NCBI RefSeq assembly: GCF_017591425.1
Contig: NW_024465777.1
Location: forward strand, 2,418,001 to 2,482,000
Source: Ochotona curzoniae
Lineage: Eukaryota > Chordata > Mammalia > Lagomorpha > Ochotonidae
Reading direction: 5' to 3'
DNA length: 64,000 bases
A program made the translations under genes and the position numbers. Below the pieces are notes generated by a model that worked only from the letters and a program-made list of their open reading frames with translations, did no database searches and was not told the DNA's origin. Within the stretch, counting starts at the first letter, position 1. Each line of letters begins with the position of its first letter. Positions 1 to 9,729 of this stretch are shown piece by piece.

Positions 1-331
1 AATAGTGCAGGATGCTAGCTGTCTGGGGAGCTGCAGTCACAGCACTGGTTTGATGCACATGGAGCTAGAAGGGGGAGGGGTTTGAGTTGTGTGTAGCAGG
101 GTGACCAGATGTAAGGTGTGTGATCTCTTTGGCAGAAATAATGATGGCAGCAGGGGGAGCCCTTAGGAGTGGTCAAGTGGGGAAACAGTGGGCATCAAAC
201 AGAGAGCAGGTGTACCCCTTTACCTGTCTGTCTCTTGAACTTGCTTTGGGCATCCTTGGGGCCGAGAGTTTAACATGTAAGGAAAACAGTGAGACCCATG
301 CCCAGGGGAGCTTTGTAAAATACCAGAGCCA

Positions 332-655
332 GGAGCTAGTGGGATGGTTCAGTTGGCTACTCCTCCATCTCCTAGTGCCAGGATTCCATATGGGTGCCGG
401 TTCATGCCCTGGCTGCTCCACTTCCCATCCAGCTCCCTGCTTGTGATCTGGGAAAACAGTAGAGGATGACCCAAGCCTTGGGACCCTGTACCCATGAGGG
501 AGACCTGGAAGAGGCTCCTGGTCCTGGCTGTGGATTGGCTCAGCTCGGCCGTTGCAGCTACTTGAGGAGTGAACCAGTGACTGGAAGATCTTTCTCTCTG
601 TCTCTCCTTCAGTCTAAATCAGACTTTCTAATAATAATAATTTTAAAAAATCTTT
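332..655 (+). mobile_element. Lagomorph C-SINE, plus orientation
   Basis: This is a near full-length tRNA-derived SINE. The body landmarks (catatgggtgccggttc, then cagctccctgcttgtg, then cttgggaccctg) occur in order, followed by a pyrimidine-rich tract and an A/T-rich tail. Divergence from the cleanest copies in the window is moderate. Confidence 0.85.
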
Positions 656-800
656 TAAAAAGGGGGTCAGAGAATTGAGAGCTAAGAGGCTCCCGACCCA
701 GTGAGCATGTGTGGACCTAACAGGGCAAGGAGGCCATCCCAGTTCTGCCTCAGCTGCAGGTGCCACACCTGCTCCAAGTAGAGCCGGGAGCAGGGGCCAC

Positions 801-1665
801 TGTTAGGAATTTTTGCCATTAACCCGAGACACCAGACACAGTGAGTCACACAGGAGGTCTTCATTTCAGCAGGAGAGGTATCCGCAGGGACGGGCTTTAT
901 TCTGTTGGTAGAGGTGGCTGTGGGGAAGTGAGAGAAAGCAGGGCAGAGGAAGATGTTTGTGGGAAGGGAGAGCAGAGAGAGGATTCCTGCTACTGTAACA
1001 GGATGGGGCTCCCAGGAGGCCAGTGGGAGGGCAAGCTGGGCCAGCGGAGAACTGGAAGCCGGGAGAAAAGAGAGCTGAGGGCTGGGAGAGCGAGGGCTGG
1101 GACACCGGAAAGCACAGGGCTGGGTGGTGGAGCAAGGAGGGGAGCGTGAATTTATAGCATTGGGGCGGGCACTGGGAGCACAGGGTCTCGGGGGTTAGTA
1201 GTTACAGCAGCAGGCAGGGCCAGACACAGGGCGGCAAGGGATTGGTGGATAGGGCTGTGAGGAAACAAAATTGGGCATGGAGCCAAAACCCGGGGTCTGG
1301 TGTGGTAGCCTAGTGGCTAAAGTTCTTGCCTTGCATGCACCAGGATCCCATATGGGCGCCGGCTCGTGTCCTGGCAGACCCGCTTCCCATCCAGCTCCCT
1401 GCCTGTGGACCGCCCAAAGCCTTGGGACCCTGCACCCGTGTGGGACCTGGCTGCAGATCGGCTTAGCTTTAGCCCTTGCGGCCACTTGGGGAGTGAGTGA
1501 ATCAGTGGACGGAAGATCTTCCTGTCTGTCTCACCTCCTCTCTGTATATCTGAATTTCCAATAAAAATAAAATAAATTTTAGAAAAAAAAACAAAAAGAG
1601 CCCCAAACCAAAACTGAAGCGAAGGGGACCGAGAGCCCAAGGGAAAACAAAACTGAAACGCAATG
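801..1665 (-). mobile_element. Possible LTR, minus orientation, split by a SINE
   Basis: On the minus strand a TATAAA (1151-1156) precedes an AATAAA (896-901) by about 250 nt, and the stretch ends at 801 with terminal CA, as an LTR would. A SINE at 1291-1592 interrupts the U3 side. I could not find the 5' TG end or a target duplication, so the left boundary is firmer than the right. No coding sequence accompanies it. Confidence 0.35.
1291..1592 (+). mobile_element. Lagomorph C-SINE, plus orientation
   Basis: This is a full-length copy with the 5' head (tagtggctaaagttcttgcc), body and AATAAAAATAAAATAAAT tail. It is among the better preserved copies and is inserted in the LTR-like sequence around it. 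Confidence 0.9.
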
Positions 1666-2566
1666 GGAGCTGAAGCCTAAAGGAAAGTGACTAACTCAAG
1701 GGACCTGGCCAGGGCCAGGGGCCGCCCAAGGTCGAGAAGGCTACTAGGGTTAGAGGTGGGCCTAGGCTGACTCCAGGGGTCCCCCTGCAGAGCCTGTGCC
1801 TCTCCCTGATGCTGGACTCTGATCTCTTACCCCAGGGGGAAGTTAGAGCCAGGGCAAGGACACCCCGGGCACTTCCGCATGAACTGCAAGGACAGCTCTT
1901 GTTTTCATTCTCTGGGGAAGATCAACTGGGACTCTGTGACTTACTGTCTCCTTAGCCACCAAGCCAACATGTCACCTGTGGGGGCAGGTGAGCCGTGTCA
2001 TGGTGGATGTGATGGGAATGTGGGAAATCCAGGCCTCTTGCACCCCTCTTCCTCTCCCCCGTGCCTCCCCCACCAGTGCTGCAGAACTGGGGTGTGGCTG
2101 CGGGAGTGGCAGAAAGTATGAAAGGATTTGATTTCTGGGATTTTTCAATCTAGCTGAACTTGTCCAACAGGCATCCCCTGAGTCCTCATTTGTGTCAGGC
2201 ACTTGGAATTTTCTTGGCTGAATAAGAGGAGAAAGGCTTGTCCTTGCTGGTCGGAGTCACAGCTGTGAGAGTGGATAATCCACCTTCCAAAAATGTATGA
2301 TCAACTTCCCCCTAAACACACTGCAGTGTGCTTCCAGACGCGTGGTCACTGCCCACACTGCCTCGGGCTCTGTGCGGGTCCCCCCCAGGCCCTGGAGATA
2401 CACAGGCACCCTTGGAGAGTGTTCGAGATTGCCATGACTGCCACATAACCCAGCCCTTGGGTGCTGTCCTGGGAACTTGTGAGTCTGACATTTTTAAAGA
2501 CAGGAATGGTGCAGATAGAATTAATTAAATTAGACGAGAGTGGGCTGAAAGCCAATGATTGGTGTC
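1593..2566. other. Unassigned non-coding stretch
   Basis: I see no gene, RNA or recognisable full repeat here. The short open frames lack codon character, domains and splice context. Confidence 0.5.
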
Positions 2567-2850
2567 TTTTTTTTTAAGGTTTATTTATTTGAAAGGCAGA
2601 TTCTAGAGAGGGAGCCATCTTCCAAACACTGGCACCCTTCCCAGATGGCTGCAATGGCTGGGGCTGGGCTAGGCTGGCGTGAAAAGCCCCTTCTGGCTTC
2701 CCCTGCGGGTGGCCCCTTCGGCCATCCTCTGCCGCTTTCCCATGTGTATATGCAGGGAGTTGATCAGTAGAGCAGCCTGGATGTAAGTCCATATGGGATG
2801 GCAGGGCTGCAGGCTGCTGTTTAATATGCTGTACTACAGCACCAGCCCCA
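2567..2850 (-). mobile_element. C-SINE, minus orientation
   Basis: It begins with a T-rich tract and ggtttatttatttgaaaggca (the complement of the SINE tail) and runs to caccagcccc, the complement of the SINE head. It is diverged. Confidence 0.75.
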
Positions 2851-3429
2851 AGTGGAATCCTTAAAAGGAGATTGCAGAATATCCAGGGGAAGGCACAGGC
2901 AGGACTAGGATGACGTTGCCGGAAGGCAGGGAACTTCCAGCCCTCCAAGAGTTGGAAGAAACAAGGAAAAGTTCCCACCTCACACCTCTGGCAGGAGCAC
3001 AGCCCTGCAGACACCCTGACTTTGGCTGCAGCCTTCAGAACGCCAGATGATGCGTTTCTGTTGTTGAGGCCCTGCAGCCCACGAGGTTCACACGAGGGCC
3101 GGAAGGAACAGCGACGCTTTGGGGTGGCAGTGATATGATGTCACAGGAGGAGGAAAGTGTCACAGGGGCATGAAACCAGCGGGATTGGATTAACCTTGGC
3201 CAAGGGGTTAGTGGGCAGGTGTGTGGTCAGACAGAGCTTGTCTGATGCCCCAGGTCTGGGATAGGTGAGCCTGGGGGAGCTGTGGCTTCTGAATATGCAG
3301 GAGGAGGAAGATGCTGTGTCTTGTCCTTGTCACCATCCCCTAAGCAACCTGGGCAACCACTGACCACACGTCCACAGTGCGTGAGCTGCGGCAATGTGCC
3401 TGGAGTTGATTTGCGAGGTCATTGTGGCT

Positions 3430-3704
3430 CCTATGGGGCCGGTGTGTGCAGTGGTTGCGTGTACACCTGCTCTCAGAGGGGCTGGTTGGAATGCTGGCTG
3501 TCCTGCTTCCTGTTCCAGCTCCCTGCTGACGCGCATACCAGGAGGCGGCCCTCGCCATCCCCGTGGGGACCCGGCTGTGGCCTGACACAGCTCTGGCTGC
3601 TGTGTGTGCTTGGCAATGAACCAGTGGATGAAACATCTCTCTATGTCTCTCTCTTTCTCTCTGCCTTTCACGCACAATTTGTGAAATTAAAAAAAAAAAA
3701 ATAC
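3430..3704 (+). mobile_element. C-SINE, plus orientation, diverged
   Basis: The head is eroded, but the later body survives (gaaccagtggatgaaacatc, then tctctctgcctttca) and a run of A residues forms the tail. Confidence 0.65.
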
Positions 3705-5019
3705 AGAGCCATTTTATAGAAGGGGCTTGAGCAGCTGTGGGGTTTGGTGTCGGGGGCATGGGAGGGGGTGGCGAGGAGGGGAGTAGGGGTCCTGGGGCCA
3801 CTCCCTGTGGGTACCACTCCCTGTGGGTACCTGGACACCACTATAATGGCTGCAGTGTGACCACAGCCACCATGTGGCTTTGGCCCTTTGAGAGTCTCTC
3901 ATCTGGACAATGAGCTCACCAAGCCCCTTCTCAGCAGGCCACCGTGAAGACCATGTGAAAGAAGGCATCGTTAGAAGCACTTGGCCCAGCACCTGGCACC
4001 TGGCACAGATTCAGTCCGAGCCCTGGCAGGCCTGTCCAGGCTTTCAGCAGGTCTGTTTTACCTGCTGACCAGTCAGTCACCATCACATGATGCCACTTTC
4101 CATCCCGGGACTGTCTCTTTGGTATTTATGCATCTTCTTACCAGAGGGCAGAGTGTGATTCCTACACGACAGAGGAGAATCTTGTCTGTGCTGGGAGCCC
4201 GGCACCTGCTGATGAAGTGCACGGACGAGCAAGCGCACAGCGCATGTCTGGTCTTGCATGGAGTGAAGGCAGCCACGTTCACCCAGTGGCGTTCCCTTTT
4301 TCAATCCCCGTTCCCAAACAATTGCTTTGTAATTCCTCTGCAGTCCTTGCTGCGGCCAACAGTTTCGTTGCCTTCAGTTTTAAGCCTGTTGGGGCAGAAC
4401 TCGGCCTCCCTGTTGGGAACCACGAGACTGCCAGAAGCAGGGAGCTTCGTTCTTGCAGCGGAGGGAGGCTGTGCCGGGTGAGCCCTGGACCTGGGAAGGC
4501 ATGTCCTGCCTCTCTCTTGGTCCTTTGCTCTCTCCCTGTAGGGTGTCCACGGGGTTGAGTGGGATTTGTGATGTTTTGGCGAGTTAGGTTAGCCGGAGAC
4601 ATCACCCGCTTCTGGCCACACCACCGCACACGCCCTCACTGGGTGCACATGGTTCTCTGGAGTCTGTCTCTAGTGACCTCTGCCCTCCCTGCAGACCCAG
4701 GGGTCAAGCAGTGACATCCAAGTTTCTAGAATAGTCCTGCCTGGAGCTGCCTGGCTTCCCGCAGTTTCCGGGGAATGCAGATGCTATGGCACCTTTGGTA
4801 GGCAGGGTGAACCTGCCAGTTCTTTGTCTCTCTCTTCACCAGACTGCATGGGTGGGCACGGCCAGTCCTGACACCCCTGAGCCTAAAGGAGTGGCCATGG
4901 CATCCGGGCCTCCGGAGCTGGTCCCGGGAGAAGCCCAGGACTACGTGCTGTCCTCGGGAGCAGTGTCCTTTCTGACCGGGTTGTCTGTAAGTGGAGCATA
5001 GACCACATCAGTAACTTGA
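3705..5019 (-). other. CNR2: Probable CNR2 3'UTR and downstream flank
   Basis: This stretch lies directly downstream of the CNR2 stop codon on the minus strand and is almost free of SINEs, as expected for exonic 3'UTR at least near the stop. I found no convincing AATAAA on the minus strand, so the polyadenylation site is not placed. The short open frames here are not credible genes. Confidence 0.4.
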
Positions 5020-6090
5020 TCACTGCAGCCCTTTGGGCTCTGGCCCTGGGGTGAAGTTCAAGTCCCCCTCGGTCTCTGTGACAGAGGACTTGGGGACCTC
5101 TTCTTTTCCTTCCAGCCCCAGGCCCCTCAGGCACTTCTTCCAGTGGGCCAGGCGGTGCTGGGCGGAGGAGCGGATCTCGCCACTCCGCAGGGCATAAATG
5201 ACAGGATTGACCATGGAGTTGACGAGACACAGCATGGAGCAGAAGGCGAAGGCCTTCTTGACCTGATTGCTCATCGTGGCCACCAGGCTGTGGGCCATGA
5301 GGGCCAGGACTGGGAACCAACATATTAGCAGCACCGTCAGCACCAGACCCAAGGTCTTGGCCAACCTTACGTCCAGCCGCATCCGAGCCATTCCTGGCAC
5401 CTGCCGGTCCTGGTGCTCAGCCAGGCTGGCCACATGCTGATGGGCCTTCCAGAGGACATGCCCATAGGTGCAGATGATGCCACAGAAGAGGCAGGCGATG
5501 AACAGGAGCCAGCTCAGCAGGTAGTTGTTGGGGATCAGTGGAAAGAGCTCAGAGCAGGGACTGGGACAGCAAGTCCACCCCATGAGAGGCAGGTAGGACA
5601 CCAGCGCCGAGAGGACCCACATGACGCCCAAGGTCACCATCGCCCTCCCACGGGTGAGCAGAGCTTTGTAAGTAGCTGGGTAGCGCAGACAGAGGTAGCG
5701 GTCAATGGCGGTCAGCAGCAGGCTACCCACAGAGGCTGTGAAGGTCAGTGTCACGCTGCCAATCTTCAGCAGGAAAACACCGTCGGAATCCACACCATGG
5801 AACACGTGGAAATTCACGAAGTTGCAGGCAAAGATCACGCTGGCCAGGAAGTCGGCCACCGCCAAGCTGCTGATGAACAGGTACGAGGGCTTCCTGCGTA
5901 GGCGGTGGGAGGACAGAATCAGGTAGAACACGGCCAGGTTTTCGAGGGCACTGAGCAGGCCCAGGGCGGTGCACAGAACGGCAATTGCTACCTTCTGCGA
6001 GTCGCTCAGGACCATGTACTGCTCCATGGAGTTGAACTTCAAGCCAGCGACGGAGTCGTTGGCTTCCTTTGAGCTCCCACATTGCTCCAT
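5020..6090 (-). CDS. CNR2: Cannabinoid receptor 2 (CB2), complete single coding exon
   Basis: The 356-aa product is a class A seven-transmembrane receptor of the plasma membrane, mainly of immune cells. It binds endocannabinoids such as 2-AG and couples to Gi/o. Visible hallmarks are an N-glycosylation sequon at N11, D80 in TM2, DRY at 130-132, the extracellular-loop-2 cysteines C174/C175/C179, CWFP at 257-260 in TM6 and NPVIY at 295-299 in TM7. Numbering agrees with human CB2 (360 aa) through most of the protein. The start was chosen because it aligns with the human start and lies 45 nt inside an exon with a clear acceptor. Oddities: TM5 carries Cys at 200, 203 and 207 where human has Phe, Ser and Tyr. 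Residue 63 is Arg, the human Q63R polymorphic site. The C-terminal tail ends differently and about 4 residues earlier. The frame is intact and looks functional. Confidence 0.97.
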   Translation of the reverse strand: MEQCGSSKEANDSVAGLKFNSMEQYMVLSDSQKVAIAVLCTALGLLSALENLAVFYLILSSHRLRRKPSYLFISSLAVADFLASVIFACNFVNFHVFHGVDSDGVFLLKIGSVTLTFTASVGSLLLTAIDRYLCLRYPATYKALLTRGRAMVTLGVMWVLSALVSYLPLMGWTCCPSPCSELFPLIPNNYLLSWLLFIACLFCGIICTYGHVLWKAHQHVASLAEHQDRQVPGMARMRLDVRLAKTLGLVLTVLLICWFPVLALMAHSLVATMSNQVKKAFAFCSMLCLVNSMVNPVIYALRSGEIRSSAQHRLAHWKKCLRGLGLEGKEEVPKSSVTETEGDLNFTPGPEPKGLQ

Positions 6091-6135
6091 GGGGTGGGCT
6101 TGTGGGCTTCCACTGGGTCTGCCAAGAAGACCTCA

Positions 6136-6137
6136 CT
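6136..6137 (-). other. CNR2: Splice acceptor of the CNR2 coding exon
   Basis: On the minus strand a pyrimidine-rich tract leads to ...tgctacag followed by tgaggtcttcttgg, placing the exon start at 6135. CNR2 in other mammals has its whole CDS in one exon preceded by an untranslated exon, which fits. The upstream exon was not identified. Confidence 0.75.
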
Positions 6138-6496
6138 GTAGCACAAGAAGAGAAGAGACTCTGTTAGCGTGACAGTGACCACACCTGGTCAAAACTCTGC
6201 GCAGAGAAGGTGCTGGAAAAGCAGCTTGGGCATGGTCCACCTGCAGTCTGGCGTTCTGCGGCAGGAGAGGGAGCCAGGCCCGCCCGGGCTGCTTTAGGGG
6301 AAGGAAGGGAGGACGGAGATCCAGCAAGTCTAAAACTGCCTGTAGGCTATTTGGTCTTCCGTTTTCCAAAACACAAATTCTAAGAATTCCCTTTGAAAGC
6401 AAGGAGTCAGGGAAAGCAAAAGCGAGAAGTGGCATTTGGGGTGACCAGCACAGGCTTTCTTTTTCTTGCCCTGACATTGTTTCTGTTTTTGGTAAT

Positions 6497-6690
6497 AAGA
6501 TTTTTTTAAGCTTATGTGGAAGGCAGAGGTGCCAGGATCCAACGGACATCTTTCATCTGCTGGTTCACGCCCCAGCGATCAGGCTGGAGCTGGGCCAGGC
6601 TGAAGCCAGGAGCTTCATCCAGGTCTCCTGGGTGGGTGCAGGAGCCCAAGTGCTTTGGCCATCCTCTGCTGCCTTTCCAAGCACAAAGGC
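6497..6690 (-). mobile_element. C-SINE fragment, minus orientation
   Basis: The tail complement (aagatttttttaagc) is followed by diverged body sequence up to gccatcctctgctgcctttcc. It lies in the region upstream of the CNR2 coding exon. Confidence 0.65.
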
Positions 6691-6811
6691 TGGGAGGTGG
6701 GTTGGGTGCAGGATGACTGTGATGGAACCAGCCCTTGGACATGGACTGTGAGCATCATACATTGTGAGTTAACCCTTTGTGCCAGAACACTGCCCTTGAG
6801 ATTTAATGACT

Positions 6812-6984
6812 AGTTTTAAAAAAAATATTCATTTTTATTGGAAAGTCAGATTTGCAGAGAGAAAGAGAGATGGAGAGGAAGATCTTCCATCCACTGATCC
6901 ACTCCCCAAGTGACCTCTGCAGCTGGAGCTGAGTCAGGAGCCAGGAGCTGCTTCTGGGTCTCCCATGTGTGTACAAGATCCCAA
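6812..6984 (-). mobile_element. C-SINE, minus orientation, joined head-on to another copy
   Basis: It starts with ttcatttttattggaaagtc and runs to ggtctcccatgtgtgtacaa, where it switches directly into a plus-oriented SINE. The half that should follow is missing. Confidence 0.75.
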
Positions 6985-6985
6985 G

Positions 6986-7107
6986 GCAGGGGCCCAGCGG
7001 CGTGGCCTAGCAGCTAAAGTCCTCACCTTGAGTGTGCCGGGATCCCATATGGGGGCCGGTTCTAATCCTGGCAGCTCCACTTCCCTTCCAGCTCCCTGCC
7101 TGTGGCC
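6986..7107 (+). mobile_element. C-SINE 5' half, plus orientation
   Basis: It carries the clean head (gcggcgtggcctagcagcta, then gatcccatatgggggccggt) and stops after ctgcctgtggcctgggaa. With the preceding minus copy it forms an inverted SINE junction. Confidence 0.8.
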
Positions 7108-7339
7108 TGGGAAGGCAGGAGGTGCCCTGAGATGGGTATCCTGCCACATCTGATCAAGCTCACTGCTGAGTGCAGACAGAAGCCAGTGTGAGCTCTGGAC
7201 ACTGCTGCCCAGTGAGTGACTCCCAAGCCAGCCTTTCTCCCATGGACGCCACTGCTGCCCACCTGAAGGGGCTGAGCTAACTTTGTTCTCTCTTTTTTTC
7301 CTTTCTCTCTCTCTCCCTTCCTCCCTCTTTTTTTTCTCT

Positions 7340-7620
7340 TTTTAAGATGTATTTTTATTGGAAAATCAGATTTACAGAGAAAAGGAGAGGCAGAAAGATC
7401 TTCCATCCACTGATTCAAGTGGCTGCAATGGCCAGAGATGAGCCAATCCAGAGCCAGGAGCCAGGAGCTTCTGCCTAGTGTCCCAAGCAGTTGCAGTGTC
7501 CCAAGGCTTTGGGCTGTCCTCTACTGCTTTCCCAGGCCACAGGCAGGGAGCTGGACGGGAAGTAGAGCAGCCAGGACACAAACCAGCACCCCTATGGGAT
7601 CCCAGGATGCAAGGTGCCGT
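7340..7620 (-). mobile_element. C-SINE, minus orientation
   Basis: This is a near full-length copy from tttttaagatgtatttttat to the head complement ending near gatcccaggatgcaaggtgc. Confidence 0.85.
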
Positions 7621-7629
7621 GACGAGTCC

Positions 7630-7890
7630 TCTTCCTCTTTTTCTTTCTTTTGAGAGGCAGAAACAGGGACAGAGGATGAGCTCGCATCTGCTGCACACTC
7701 CTCCCATGCCTGCAACGGGGCTGCAGCTGGGAACCAGACCTCATTCCAGGTCTCCCACAAGGGAGGGACCCAGTGCCTTGAGCCTCCTCCCTCCCAATAC
7801 CTACCCCCTCCCCCTGCCCACGGTCTGCTTTAGCAGGAAACTAGAGTCAGGAGGCACAGAACTGAACTCAGCTATGCCAGCGTGGGCGCC
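7630..7890 (-). mobile_element. Older SINE copy, minus orientation
   Basis: A second, more diverged minus copy (ttttgagaggcagaaacagg, then ccaggtctcccacaaggg) directly abuts the previous one. Confidence 0.55.
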
Positions 7891-8475
7891 AAGTGCCTTT
7901 ATCCTCACACAACGCCCACTGGAGGGCCGAGCTGAGCCGCCCTCTGCACCCTGCCACTCAAGCCCCTCCCTAGGTTCCTCCCTGATTCTCCCTCCAGCCT
8001 GGGCATGGTTTACCTCTTGCAGAGTCCAGTCTGGAGGAGGGTCATGGTGGGCAGTGGCTGGCATTTGTGCCTTACCCAGGCCTGCTGTGGTCACTGACAC
8101 GTGGGCACTGTCTGAAGAGGGTAGGGGCAGGAAATGTGGGTGTTTGGATGGAGGACCCCAGAAGACAACAGAATGTGCACGACAGGAAGCCAGCTCTCTG
8201 TCCTCCTTGGGGCAATAGAGACTCCTTGGAGGTCAGAACATCCGGGTCTCCCGATGGGGGCCTCCTTCCAGGGCAAGGCCCGAGGCTGCCTGCCACATGC
8301 AGACCCTTGGTACCTGCTCACTGTTGGCACCATCCCCAACTCTGCCTCAGTTTACTATGTGACCTGGAGACAAGTCTCTTCAAATTCCTGGACCCCTTTC
8401 TCTTTCCTGTGAGATGGCAAGTAACAGCATCTGTCCTGTTCTCCTTGGGAAGGCCACATTGGGGCGCGAAGAACA

Positions 8476-8735
8476 TGTGTTGAATGCAGCACTTGGGATA
8501 CCCCCAGCCCTTATCTGAGCGCCTGGGTTCAAATCCCAGCTCTGCTTCTGCTAATGAATGCCCCAGGAGGCGCCAGGACTTGCCACACACATGGGAGATC
8601 TGGGCTGAGATCCTGGCTCCTGACTTTGGCCTGGTGCTGATTGGGCTTTGGTGGGCGTATGTAGGGATGGAAGCAGCAGGTGGAAGAGCTCTTTCCCTGT
8701 CTTTGTCTCTCTGCCTTTCAAGAAATAAGTAATCC
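8476..8735 (+). mobile_element. C-SINE, plus orientation, diverged
   Basis: The body features ggttcaaatcccagctctgc and cacatgggagatctgggct lead to ctctgcctttcaagaaataa. Confidence 0.65.
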
Positions 8736-8869
8736 ATGAAAAAACGAAGGAAGGCCTACTGGGCCCTCCCCCCCATAGGTTTGAAACCTTGATGTATGGG
8801 TCATCCCTGTCAAAGGCCACTGAAGGCTTCCTATGCCAAGAAGGTGGTTGTTGGGTTAAAGAACCATTG

Positions 8870-9198
8870 GTGGAGTGGACACAGTGGTGCAGTGGGCCAA
8901 TCCTCTGCTGGAAAGCACCACCATCCCACATGAGAACCTGTTTTTTGTTCCACCTGTTCCACTTCCCATCCAGCTCCCTGCTTGTGGCCTGGGAAAGCAG
9001 TGGAGGGCGGCCCAAAGCCTTGGGACCCTGCACCCGCGTGGTAGACCTGGAAGAAGCTCCTGGTTCCTGACTTTGGATCAGCTCAGCTCTAGCCATTGCA
9101 GCCATCTGGGGAGTGAGTTAGCGAATGGAAGTCCTTCGTCTTTCCCTCCCTCTCTGTACATTTGCCTTTCAGATAAATAAATAAATCTCTTCAAAAAA
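8870..9198 (+). mobile_element. C-SINE, plus orientation
   Basis: It is full length with clear head (acagtggtgcagtgggccaa), body and ATAAATAAATAAATC tail. Confidence 0.85.
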
Positions 9199-9544
9199 GA
9201 ACCACTGATGCATGCAGAAACATTTTGTGTCCTGACACTGTGCAAACAAAGTTTAAAAGAGAACCAAGGGCTAGGTGCTCTCCTCCCCAGAAATGTGCCC
9301 AATCGCTCTGGGACTGGCACCTGAGGCTGCCGCCTGTTGCCCCAGCTCACACCGAGTTCTGGGAAAGCAGCCTCGAGGCCTGGGAAACAACTCAGGAAAA
9401 GGTGTGCCTGGGGTTTTCCGGACCGAAGTGAAAGTGTGAAGTGAGAGTGCACGGTGGGCAGCCGCCCGCCCTGGCTGCTGCCTTCAGTCTTCCCCTGGGG
9501 CGGGCATTTGGCACTGCGCCGGACTCGGATATCCCATATCACGG

Positions 9545-9725
9545 CGCCTGGGTAGCAATGCCACCTCCAGCCCTGGGGCCAGCTCCCTGCTCACGCAGCA
9601 CCCTGGAAGTCAACAGATGATGGCTCAAGTTCTTGGACCCCTGCCACCTATGTGGGAGACCTGGACTGAGTTGCAGGCCCCCTGAGCTTTGGTCTGGCTA
9701 TTGTATGTTCCTCTGGCTCTTGGAC
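9545..9725 (+). mobile_element. Diverged SINE fragment
   Basis: Only the central body is recognisable: ccagctccctgctcacgcag, then ggacccctgccacctatgtg, then gggagacctggactgag. Confidence 0.5.
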
Positions 9726-9729
9726 AAAA

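Noticed and set aside
1..5000. FUCA1, the human neighbour of CNR2
   Set aside because: No fucosidase-like coding exon is present on either strand.
7478..8218. 246-aa plus-strand frame
   Set aside because: It starts inside a reversed SINE and runs through GC-rich unique sequence. There is no domain and no splice support.
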